A stretch of DNA of 64,000 bases from Marsupella aquatica (lineage: Eukaryota; Marchantiophyta), in NCBI GenBank assembly GCA_973895155.1, contig OZ316894.1, forward strand, positions 11,284,001 to 11,348,000. The letters are read 5' to 3'. The position numbers and the translations under genes are program-made. The notes below the pieces were generated by a model. That model did no database searches, was not told where the DNA came from, and worked only from the letters and a program-made list of their open reading frames with translations. Shown here in pieces: positions 35,460-44,134 of this stretch; position 1 is the stretch's first letter; each line of letters opens with the position of its first letter.

Positions 35460-36246
35460 AATGGATCCTACCGGAACTTCAAAGCGGAAAAGAGACTCGT
35501 CTAAAGCTACTTCTCAAAAGAAAGCCAAGACAAAAATGACTCCCGCGGAGACATTCATACTTGCATATCGAGGAAAGTCAATCAGAGAGAGAACAACGGA
35601 GACAAAGAGTATCCATCTCTTTGATTCGACTGAGATATTCGATCTTGGAATAGTCGTTCGCAATGGGGCTGTCCGTCTTGTGGTGGCAAAAAATGATAAA
35701 GCTACAGTTTTGGAGAGGTCGCAAATTTTTGGGTGTTTCTTTGAGAAGAACATGAAAGTTAAAGAGTGTACAGAGGGCTTGGTTATGCTAGTCAACGACG
35801 ACCAGCAGGAGGACAAAATAAGCATTTGTTTGGATCGAACGCAATATGTAACCTTCAATCAGCCCAGAATCAATGATCTTCTAGGTGCAAGGCACGCCTT
35901 GGAAAAGGTTACTAGTATGGAATATCCTTCCAATCCAGAGGGATCAACGGGAGATTTGATTTGTCAATACATTATTGACGTACTTGAGTTTCAGAGAGTT
36001 AGTTTCAACCAGGGATTTTGCTTGGGAAAGGCCCCCCCAGTTACCAAGGTTGAAATATACTCGGTGGAGAATCTTCCGAAAGTAATTACCTCAACAAATG
36101 TCGGGGCTCTGTTCGATTCTTTCCTCAAAGAATATAGTGTTGTGAATATATTTAACAGCAAGTCATTTTTTGTTGAGACATCACGTTGTCATCTTGCACC
36201 GGACCACATCAAGTGCCGAGAGTGGAATCAGGATTTACACAAATAG
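35460..36246 (+). pseudogene. Large gene, exon C: basic N-region and unknown domain
   Basis: The frame opens with a nuclear-localisation-like KRKRDSS...SQKKAKTK and continues for about 260 codons to TAG 36244-36246. The body (SIHLFDSTEIFDLGIVVRNGAVRLVV ... FNQGFCLGKAPPVTKVEIYSVENLP) is a compact alpha/beta-looking domain that I do not recognise. It directly precedes the ParB-like motif. ParB-superfamily and DGQHR proteins often have such a region before the signature, so it may be the upstream part of that domain. The TAG is one C-to-T change from CAG. Downstream text continues in this frame for about 14 codons, then shifts. Confidence 0.45.
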
Positions 36247-36696
36247 GCTAAAGAATTCACTCCTCTCTCATTCGGCTATAAAGTTTAAAAAGCGATGTTG
36301 CTTTTTAGTCCCTGTGAAGTGGGTTCAGTCGGAGGCCGACAGAGATCCCGACTACAATGGGACACCCTACGATTTGGCGCTAACAGAGGAGGACATTATG
36401 ACCAGTCATTTTTGGATACTCGGAGGCCAGCACACAATAATGGCGTACAAATTGCTGAAAAAGGATGACAAAGTCAGCCAAGTTGTACGAGACGCATGCG
36501 GTACTGTAGAAGCTGTAATGTTTTGGGCAACGCTCAACAACAACAATAATGTTCATTTGATGGGACTATCGAAGGCTCTGAACCACTATCATCAAACATC
36601 AATCGAAGGACAGTTTCTCACCATTGTACGACAATGTCGTAATATCTGAACTCATTTGGGCGGCCTGGATCACATTATCATCATCCAAATTGGAAG
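36247..36696 (+). pseudogene. Large gene: ParB/DGQHR-like motif region
   Basis: After at least one frameshift near 36285, the frame reads VPVKWVQSEADRDPDYNGTP, then HFWILGGQHTIMAYKLLKKD (GGQHT at 36422-36436). This resembles the core of ParB/sulfiredoxin-fold and DGQHR domains (DGQHR..A). Downstream come VFWATLNNNNN and ALNHYHQTS, then a second frameshift near 36610 before donor GAAG/GTATAT (36697). In bacteria and phages, ParB-like domains are commonly fused upstream of DNA amino-methyltransferases, and a methyltransferase-like region does follow here. The assignment rests on one motif and fold-level resemblance only. Confidence 0.4.
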
Positions 36697-36743
36697 GTAT
36701 ATAAATAACCTTCTTCGATCACATTATCGTTTAAAATTTTGTT

Positions 36744-36797
36744 ACGCAAACCGGCGCGTCAATCTTAGAATTTTTCTCACGCAAACGGTCACATCAA
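36744..36797 (+). repeat. Two intronic palindrome-family motifs within a 37-bp duplication
   Basis: ACGCAAACCGGCGCGTCAAT and CACGCAAACGGTCACATC are each followed by CAATCTTAGAATT, so the motif and its flank were duplicated inside intron 36697-36830. Both have lost perfect arm complementarity. Confidence 0.65.
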
Positions 36798-36830
36798 TCT
36801 TAGAATTGTCATGTTTCCATTGTTTTTCAG

Positions 36831-37578
36831 GTATTTATGAGAGCTACAAGTTTTGTTTGCCCATGGGCTCAAATGGGGAAGAACGCAATAATGAAATTTG
36901 GAGAATTGGCTCCATTTCTCTTTACAATGGAGGACAAAACATTCAAGAAGTGGATGGAGGTCTACAAACTATCAAGGACAAGAGAGCTTGTAATTTACAA
37001 CGGAATTTTATAGAGGGACGCCGTCAAAATTGTGGATAATCCCTGTGCTTATCATCTTCTGAAGAAGACGTTCCGTTCTTGTCAAGGATGCTCGGACTCG
37101 GTTCTTTGAAAGGCAGCGGAATATATGTTGAGCGGAAGACTGTCTATACTCAAAAACCAAAGCATCAAAGTGAAATCTGGGGGCTCTGTTGTTGTCAACG
37201 ACCAGCATGAGTTTGGAGCAATTCTGTATAAAGAAGAAGACAAAAGTTGAGTTTGAGATTTTATTATTGAGTAAACTCAACGGGGACACATCCACCCGGA
37301 CGGAGCTGCAAATTCTGACAGATTCAGTGCGGAAATTGCGGGTCAAAGGAATGATTGATCGCTTTAAGCTTGACAAGATGGTGCTGAAGCAGTTGAGAGA
37401 TGCGTTGAGTGGTTATCTGAAGAAGTGCTTAAATGTAAATATTAGTAATGATAATTTGTTGAAAGAGATCGACCCGATATTCCACAGGTTGGTGGAAGGA
37501 ATACAGAAATTAGTTGAGAGTCAAGGAAACCAACTAGTGCGACCGGTCGATGAGAGGCTAAAATTGCAATCCCTGTAG
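36831..37578 (+). pseudogene. Large gene: helical linker, decayed
   Basis: After acceptor TTTTTCAG (36830) one frame reads MRATSFVCPWAQMGKNAIMKFGELAPFL to a TAG at 37010-37012, continues to a TGA near 37107, and reaches KEEDKS near 37245. The text then resumes in another frame as TKVEFEILLLSKLNGD to TAG 37576-37578. It is Lys/Leu/Glu-rich and mostly helical, with no recognisable family. It joins the ParB-like and methyltransferase-like regions. Confidence 0.4.
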
Positions 37579-38539
37579 GATATACAAAATGTTGGGTTTG
37601 TAGACTGTATCATACGTGAAGACAAGAACCTTGCAAGCTTGATTTATTTTGATTCCTCATCAATGGGAGATTTGCGTCCGCCAAATTGCTCATTCTATGA
37701 GGGGTTATTTTGTGTGCTACTAGCGAGATAGGGGCAAAACCACACCATGTGGTTATTATTGTAGCCTCTCTCGTTGAGTCTTATTTAATCAAATGGGATT
37801 TAGGGAAGTACACACACTACGTTGTTGTCGATAGCCATTATATTCAGAAGCGGCCGAAGGAGAAGAAGCTTATTGTAACCTACGCTTTTCATAGCTTGGC
37901 CTTCAGCACAATGGGCGATCCACAAGCCCTCGAGTTCCAATTGGTCTCCAAATATCAGATTGAGAAGATAGCCAATTTTGAAGAGAGCGGCGAGTACACG
38001 ACACCTTCCCCAGAAAAGATACTTCCATTCTTTGAAAGTATTGTTAGTCAATTCGTCCAATGTGGGGAATGGGCTATATGCTTTGGCGAGGGAACCAACT
38101 TGATCCAGTGCTTAATGGTAAGTTTTGAGATTTATATTTTGGGGTTTTAATTTTAAGATTGTTTAGATTTTTATATTCTCAATTAATATTGTGAACTAAT
38201 TTCGGCTTTTTTTACAGGATGCTAGATCCAATGTAAAATATTACTGCCCTGTGGCAACGCATAGGGAGTTATCTTGTTTCTTGCAACACACCACGGCGAC
38301 AATTGATACAATGCTGTCATTAATTGACCCAATACGGGCTAGTATAGAAAAATGTATAGATAAATTAATGAAGTACCGTCCATCCGTAACTGCTCTCAGG
38401 GCTGATGTTTTGGATGTCCTCCACGAACAACATATCCCTGATAATATTTGTAATCAATTATTGCAAGAGAATGCCCTCTCTGAAGATTCTGATCGATTGT
38501 ACATTCGACCAACGAAGTACCCTCATGGGCCAATCCAAG
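37579..38539 (+). pseudogene. Large gene: beta-class amino-methyltransferase-like domain
   Basis: Segment 37579-37728 reads NLASLIYFDSSSMGD, corresponding to the strand that carries motif IV (DPPY) in DNA N6-adenine/N4-cytosine methyltransferases. Here it is DSSS, two C-to-T changes from DPPS. After a frameshift near 37730, HHVVIIVASLVESYL follows like the next strand. Then comes a helical middle, and WAICFGEGTNLIQCLMDARSNVKYYCP resembles motif I (GSGTT) in the beta-class order (IV first, I later). Intron 38118-38217 (GTAAGT..TACAG) splits LM/DARS in phase 0. The domain then runs to donor CAAG/GTAGGT at 38540. If real, it would be an eroded, probably inactive, methyltransferase. Confidence 0.4.
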
Positions 38540-38576
38540 GTAGGTTACTTTTGAACCCTCTTACTTTTTCTTGTGT

Positions 38577-38633
38577 CACGCGAACATGCACGTGGACATT
38601 CTTAACATTTCTTCTCACGCGAATATGCGCGTG
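38577..38633 (+). repeat. Two palindromes in one intron
   Basis: CACGCGAACATGCACGTG (38577-38594) and CACGCGAATATGCGCGTG (38616-38633) lie in intron 38540-38667. The second has perfect 6-bp arms; the first differs by one base in one arm. Confidence 0.8.
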
Positions 38634-38667
38634 AGTCATTCTTATCTAATGATCTGATTTTATTCAG

Positions 38668-39938
38668 ATCAAGTTGACTGCTGCTTCAATGTTGAGGATG
38701 CAGGGAGCAATGGTGATGCGGATGGTGAGGGGGAAGGTGACGTGGAAGGTGACACGGATGGGGATGTCAATGACCAAGATCCAGAGTGGATGACCGATAT
38801 GCAGAACGACATCGGAGATTCCGACAATAGCGAGGAAGAGAGTGACGGAGAGGAGATGAAGGACGCTGAGGACGCTGATGAAGAGGACGAGGAGATGGAG
38901 GGTTCTGAGGACGCTGAGGACTCTGATGAAGAGGCCACACAGGAGCCTCGACATGAGGCGGACCGAGAGGAGGCGGCCCGGCAGGAGGAGGCCAGAGAGG
39001 AGTCGGCCTGGCAGGAGTTGGTCTGGCAGGAGGCGACCCGGCAAAAGAAGGAGGCGGCCCGGCAGGAGAAGGCCCGACAAGAGGCGTCTCGGCAAGAGGA
39101 GCTTCAAAAGAAGGAGGTGACCCAGCAAGAGGAGGCCTGGCAGGAGGCGTCCTAACAAGAGGCGGCCCAGCAAGAGGCGGCCCGGCAAGAGGCGCTTCGA
39201 AAGAAGGAGGCTAAGAAGAAAAAGGCGGCAGCTAGAAAAGCAACTGCTGCAAAGAAGAAGGAAAAAGCCAACGCTGAGAAAGCCCAAGCAAAGAAAGCCG
39301 AAGCTGAGAAAGCCGAGGCTGAGAAAGCCCATGCTGAGAAAGCCCAGGCTGAGAAAGTGGAGGCTGAGAAAGCGGAGGCTGCGAGAGTCCTTTTAGTGAC
39401 AGAGGCAAATAGGGCCAAGGCGGAGAGTGTGGCGGCTGAGAGGCTGCTGGCCGAGACGATGGTGGACGAGATCAAACAGACCGCAAGACCAGAGAGGGTG
39501 GAGGCGGAGAAGTTGAAGGCGGAAAAGGTCGATTCCGCAAGACTGGAGAGAGAAGAAGCCGCAAGATTGGAGAGGGTGGAGGCGGAGAAGGTGGAGGAAG
39601 TGAGGAAGGAGGCCGAGAGGGCCAAGGATCTTTCGCTTATTCCTGAGGCACAACATCTACCAAAAATAAAGTTGAATTTGAAGAAGCCTTCTTCACCCTC
39701 AGTTGCAGTTAAGAAGAAAATATTAGATTATTTTCTTCGCCCGGAGTTTGAATTTAACGATCCACCCTTAAGTACGGTCTCATTGGATGATTGGAATAAA
39801 CATTCACCAGAGCAGCTCCAAGTCCAGGTTGTCTTGGCTTTGCAATATTGGAAGGGTCTTTTGATTACCGAGGAGAAGACTGCCACTGCATCCAGAATGG
39901 AGACAATCATCAATAATGTCTGCTTTTCCAAAAATTGA
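38668..39938 (+). pseudogene. Large gene: acidic region then E/A/K/Q coiled coil
   Basis: Splicing CAAG/GAT joins the previous exon in frame to an extremely acidic stretch (Asp/Glu/Gly, 38690-38940), then QE-rich repeats of the type RQEEAREESAWQE, then about 120 residues of AEKAEAEKAQ-type heptads (39200-39640). A less repetitive end (KIKLNLKKPSS ... LDYFLRPEFEFNDP) precedes TGA 39936-39938. One TAA at 39153-39155 interrupts the frame, which is open on both sides. The repeats are built from GAGG(C/A)GG-type minisatellite units, so mirror ORFs on the minus strand (Leu/Arg and Ser/Ala-rich) are shadows. Likely a long single-helix or coiled-coil spacer. Confidence 0.6.
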
Positions 39939-40007
39939 GTGCAAGACCTGGGAACGTCTTTGGCACCAGACTCGGCTCAAGTCGTTAAGAGACTAACAGC
40001 TGACTTG

Positions 40008-40023
40008 ACGCGACCGGGTTCGT
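40008..40023 (+). repeat. Palindrome-family motif near acceptor
   Basis: ACGCGACCGGGTTCGT lies about 45 bp before acceptor ATACTGCAG (40063) in a probable short intron after the coiled-coil exon. One arm has decayed. Confidence 0.65.
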
Positions 40024-40063
40024 GGTCTCAACCCCGATATACTGCAGAGGTCACTCACGCAGA

Positions 40064-40536
40064 AATTGTGGCACCGGATATTTTGGAATTGGATTCCTAG
40101 CCTGTGGAATATTTAAATCAAATGCCACAACCATTCGAAGGTCTTTCCGCCTCATCGCTCCAACCTTCGCAAACTGGTCCGGTGGAGCGATCACTGCGGT
40201 CTCGAGGAGGGCTGAAGGATGTTGTTGCAAAGGAGGCACCCAAGAGATCAGCTGCAAAAACAGTCTATTTCAATTATTATATTTCCTGAAGTATCATACC
40301 AATACGCGTTTTAAAGTTTTGATTGATATTTGTGGCGTTGATCATCACTCTCAAAAATGAAAGGCCGGATCCACCCAATCCAAAGGTCATTCGCAAGCTA
40401 TAAGCTTAAAGTTTCTATTATAGCCGTCATTATTTTATTATTGATTTGTTATTGTTTCTGTTTTCTGAGGTAGAACACTTAGGCTACAACCTCAGTACGT
40501 TATTTGAAGGCGTACTGAAATCTCTATTTTTTGCAG
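40064..40536 (+). pseudogene. Large gene: short linker exon and intron
   Basis: After the acceptor at 40063 one frame reads EVTHAEIVAPDILELDS, a TAG near 40101, then PVEYLNQMPQPFEGLSASSLQPSQTGPVERSLRSRGG to about 40260. It is a Ser/Pro/Gln-rich linker with no domain. AT-rich text from about 40265 to acceptor TTTTTTGCAG (40536) is non-coding. Confidence 0.35.
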
Positions 40537-41325
40537 TTTTTTGGAAATTTGGCTAGTCGAATAGATCAATGCCTTGATCCTTCTAAGGATATGGAAGAGC
40601 TATTGACCAAGTTCTTACAACACTCGATCAAGAGGAAACATATGATGTGTCTAAGACCGCGCGAGTTGCTCACCGATGATATAATTAACGCTTATTTGAG
40701 TTTTCTCGAACTGATTCTCGATAGAGTTGGAAAGTCAGACCTTGTCAAATTCTTCCAAACACACCATTTTGAGCTTCTCTCCATGGATCCTACCATTTTT
40801 GATGAGGAGAGAACAACTTGGACAAAGGAGTTTCCGCTAAAAATCAATGAATACGACAAACTGGTCTTTCCAATACACAATGATGTGAAAGAATATTGGT
40901 CATTGGTAGTTGTGTATCCGAAGGAGAAACGGCTCGAGTACCTAGATTCTCTAGTTCATAATCGACAAAATTCTGGGGTGCTAGAAATTGTTGGGAAGTA
41001 TTACGCCGACAAAATTGGCTGGAGTACTGGTGTCAACTTGGATCTCTCAGGTTGGGAACGGATATATCGGAATGATATTCCTCACCAGAGTGACAGCCAC
41101 AGTTGTGGTGTGTTTATCTTGAGATACGCCAAGTGCTTGTGTCAAGGAAACAAAATTAATTTTGCCACGGATCAAATTGAGAAATTCCGTAGGGAGATAG
41201 TCTTGTCATTATTTGACATGGACTTTCGCAAGCCAACGTCCGCAAATAACCTAGTTACCGGGATCCGTGCTGCTATGATTGACATTTTTGGCGGAATTCC
41301 AGCACTGAACGACCGTCTTGTACAT
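40537..41325 (+). pseudogene. Large gene: ULP1/SENP-type (C48) protease domain
   Basis: The exon is open for 263 codons and shows the ULP1 layout: MCLRPRELLTDDIINAYLSFL (substrate-loop helix), KLVFPIHNDVKEYWSLVVV, LEYLDSL, and IPHQSDSHSCGVFILRYA. The catalytic Asp (YLDS), oxyanion Gln (PHQ) and nucleophile Cys (SCGVF) are present. The catalytic His that normally precedes the Trp is Tyr here (TAT at 40894-40896; CAT to TAT is one C-to-T change). ULP1 proteases remove SUMO. Plant transposons, including some MULEs and CACTA elements, are known to carry them. Donor CAT/GTAATA at 41326 and acceptor TTACAG (41411) join it in phase 0 to the FCP1-like region. Confidence 0.8.
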
Positions 41326-41361
41326 GTAATACACTTCATTTCAGTGTCTCTCTTTATAGTC

Positions 41362-41377
41362 ACGCGACCGTTTGCGT
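41362..41377 (+). repeat. Intronic palindrome-family motif
   Basis: ACGCGACCGTTTGCGT lies in intron 41326-41411, between the ULP1 exon and the FCP1-like exon. Confidence 0.7.
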
Positions 41378-41411
41378 TATAAACTTATTTTCATTTCTTA
41401 ATGTTTTACAG

Positions 41412-42311
41412 AAGCCTATCCCAAAACCCCCTGATCGAGTATCAAAGGCACCAGTCTGAAAGTCCGGTGATCGTCCGGAGGCGGGAAACAAACAGACCGT
41501 TCTAGTACGTTCTCCAAACCCCGCGACATCAAAATCACAGGTACAGATGACGCCTAATCCATCAGCAAAGAAGTCACCGGTTCAGAAGAGACTTGTAATT
41601 TTTGATCTGAATCGGTACTTATCTGGTCAGAGAAGATCAGCCCTGGGATGCCCATTCGGTCAAGGGGTGTGAGACAGATGCACAAGGTTATCTATCCAAG
41701 GCCTGATTTAATGGAATTTCTTGAGAAGTGGCAGATCTATACGACATTGTGATCTGGTCATGCATGTTCAAACAAAATATTCTATCTTGTGTAAGGCTGA
41801 TACTTCGACCCAAAGTTTTGAAACGTATTAAATTTATATGGGGACAAGAATCAACTCGACCTATTGGGAAGAATAATAATGACATCCCCTTATTTGTGAA
41901 ATGTCTCTCCGACATTGCCACCGATATTAAAGATTACAACATCGAGAATGTCATTCTTATCAATGATGTTACATATAAGACGAGCCTTAATAACTTCTAT
42001 TCATCGCTGTATCCCGATGCATATTCTGGGCTCGATGATGACCTATTTTTTAGAAAGAAACTATATCCATATCTATGCGACATGTCAATTGACAAGTTGA
42101 CATTCCGCGAGCTCCTTAGTGGATATGGGATTCCAACGTTCTCTCAAGAAAATCTTGAGAGAGATTATATTGATAAGACGAATCTTTGGAGGAGAAATGT
42201 GATCATTCGTAATCAGGGGAATAAAGACCATTTAGAAAAGTTTGACGAATATATGAAATACTTATCTGCCAAAAAAGACCGTGCTATAGAAGCCCGGGAT
42301 AAGTCCGATAA
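41412..42311 (+). pseudogene. Large gene: FCP1/NIF-like HAD domain, copy 1
   Basis: Continuing the ULP1 frame, a Pro/Ser/Lys linker (with TGA 41457-41459) leads to QKRLVIFDLNRYLSG, the place of the HAD motif DLDETL. Here the second Asp is Asn and the Thr is Tyr. After another TGA comes YPRPDLMEFLEK, then a one-base loss near 41727, then ADLYDIVIWSCM, matching the FCP1/SCP pattern RPG..EFLE...YDIVIWTS. ENVILINDVTYKTSLNN and GLDDDLFFRKKLYPYLCDM match the late motifs. FCP1/SCP enzymes dephosphorylate the RNA polymerase II tail; motif loss suggests no catalysis. The copy ends at donor AA/GTAAAC (42312). Confidence 0.6.
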
Positions 42312-42383
42312 GTAAACGTTTATTGTTTATTATCAATTATTATCTATAAATTGATTGAGATTGAACTTTATATTTTGGGAGTG

Positions 42384-42399
42384 ACGCGCCCGGTCGCGT
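42384..42399 (+). repeat. Intronic palindrome ACGCGCCCGGTCGCGT
   Basis: It lies in intron 42312-42446 between FCP1-like copies 1 and 2. The outer 5-bp arms ACGCG/CGCGT are intact. Confidence 0.75.
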
Positions 42400-42446
42400 G
42401 GTTGTTTGCAATTGCATAATATGATAATCGAATTGTTCATTTATAG

Positions 42447-43174
42447 GTGTCTAAGTGGAGTAGGTCGCGTAAACATCTAGTTTTAGGACTAGAAAACTTC
42501 AACTAGAAAGCTCTGTTTAAAAATATACTCCTCAGCTCAAGTCGACACCCGGAATTCATATCGGATCTCTATGTGTCGTTCCGAGGCCGCATCTTCATGA
42601 TCTTATAAAATTCTGTTATGATCATTTTGATGTGATGGTCTAGTCTATTATTGACGACAAACTGGTTTATCAGATACTTTCAGAAGTGTTGTCGAGCACG
42701 ACCTGTTGCAACTGATATATGTGTTCACGCGGGATCATTGCTGGAATCTTGGTTATGTGAAGAAAAATTATAAGACTGTTGTCATCAAATCTATCGAGAG
42801 ACTACGTGATATGTTTCAAGATTATCGACCAGAGAATATAATCCAGATTGATGCCTATCCTTCCCATACATGCCAGACAGCTGTATGCGGATTATTGTTT
42901 GCTATGTTGTTTCAAGGATCGTTGGATGATGTCTTTTTTGGAGGGATGACCTCATTCCATATTTACGAAAGCTATCAGATTCAGGGCTTTGTCTTGCGTT
43001 CGCTAACAAGTTTGATTATCCCATCTGGTTGATTAGAAATCTACATCGAGATTGGGATCTGAATGAGGATATATGGGAGCATCTGTACGTGCAGAGACAT
43101 GTGGATCAAGTTCTTATCAAGCACTTCAACAGACGTCACTTATCAATGGCCAGAGTGTAGAGGATGTTGTCTCT
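42447..43174 (+). pseudogene. FCP1/NIF-like HAD domain, copy 2, heavily decayed
   Basis: RKHLVLGLENFN at the start corresponds to the HAD motif I position (first Asp now Gly). In a shifted frame VVPRPHLHDLIKFCYDHFDVMV is followed by a TAG in place of the Trp of IW(S/T). Then YVFTRDHCWNLGYVKKNYKTVVIKSIERL and ENIIQIDAYPSHTC (42705-43032) align with the later part of copies 1 and 3. Several stops and frameshifts occur. It shares PRPHLH..(I/L)(K/R)FC..(H/N)FDV with copy 3, so copies 2 and 3 are closer to each other than to copy 1. Confidence 0.5.
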
Positions 43175-43184
43175 GTAATATGTG

Positions 43185-43200
43185 ACGCGACCATTCGTGT
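43185..43200 (+). repeat. Intronic palindrome-family motif
   Basis: ACGCGACCATTCGTGT lies in the probable 72-nt intron 43175-43246 just before copy 3. The right arm has one change. Confidence 0.7.
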
Positions 43201-43246
43201 GACTACATCCATACGGGCTCATGCATCTTCTTGTGTTTCTCTACAG

Positions 43247-43936
43247 GAGATTCATTGCAGCAGAGAAAATGGGCTCATAGTTTTAGACATGGAGCATCTA
43301 CTCTGTTACACTGCACCGCATTCTCGACTAATGGCGGTCTCAACTAGAATTCGGATTGAGAATATATACGTTTTTCCAAGGCCTCATCTTCACGAATTCT
43401 TGAGATTCTGTCTTGAGAATTTCGATGTAGGGATCTGGGCCTCTCTTGGGAAGAACCTTTTAGATCAGATTTTAGCATCTATTTTTACTGCGATGGAAAT
43501 GGTCTCATTTAAGTATATTTGGGATCAGTCTCATTGTTACTTATGCGATGGGGTGACATCAAATAAACAGATATTTTTGAAGTGTTTTGAGAAGGTTGGA
43601 ATTTATACAAAGGCGTATTTGCAGCAAAATATAATGTTTATCGAATTCGATGCATTTCATGCTTGTTTAGATCCTGTTGTTGGATCATAATTTCCCCCCA
43701 AATATTTTGGGTCGGTCAACGACAATTTCCTGATTAACTTGTTGATTCCGTATCTTAGCAAGCTAGCAAAATCTTGTGAGCCACTTGTCATTCCCAATGG
43801 AAGAGATTATCCTGATTGGTCAGTTAAATCTATTTTTAGAAATTATGATTATAATCATACTCTATGGGAAGACCCTGTGATTCAGAGGCATGGAGATAGA
43901 TATCTAGTAGAGCAATTTAACAGACGCCCAATTTAG
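43247..43936 (+). pseudogene. FCP1/NIF-like HAD domain, copy 3
   Basis: ENGLIVLDMEHLLCYT takes the place of the DLDETL motif (second Asp is Glu, Thr is Leu). YVFPRPHLHEFLRFCLENFDVGIWASL matches RPG..EFL...YDI(V/G)IW(T/A)S. HCYLCDGVTSNKQIFLKC is a Cys-containing insertion, as in plant FCP1-like proteins. NIMFIEFDAFHACLDP replaces the DNSP region. After TAA 43688-43690 the frame reads on as NDNFLINLLIPYLSKLAKSCEPL and ends with TAG 43934-43936. It is the last recognisable module of the large gene. Confidence 0.55.
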
Positions 43937-44134
43937 GACGCTTCCGAAATAATAGTCGGCATGAGATCAGATTAATTTGTATTGTCGTTCTAGAAATGAT
44001 TTGTAAACTCCTTATATACTGGTTATCATATATAAAGGATCTCAGAGATTTATTTCTCTATTGTTATTATTTGCGTGAGCATGTCTTTTGGTCCCGTCAA
44101 GTTGGATTGGTTCAAATGTGACATTGCAGTCATT

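Larger units (their letters stand above)
23411..43950. mobile_element. Candidate giant composite DNA transposon
   Basis: The proposal rests on three observations. A DDE-like DUF7869-type gene on the minus strand and a roughly 10-kb multi-domain gene on the plus strand diverge from a central repeat region. Short palindromes of one family (7-8 bp arms, 2-nt centre, CACGC/ACGCG ends) occur beyond the left gene, in the centre, and in many introns of the right gene. No host gene lies between them. I could not find terminal inverted repeats or a target duplication, so the outer limits are approximate and two adjacent or nested elements remain possible. Confidence 0.35.

Noticed and set aside
38664-39625. 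Long minus-strand ORFs rich in Leu/Arg/Gly and Ser/Ala opposite the coiled-coil region
   Set aside because: They are reverse-strand shadows of the GAGGCGG-type minisatellite that encodes the plus-strand E/A/K/Q repeats; splice phase supports the plus strand.
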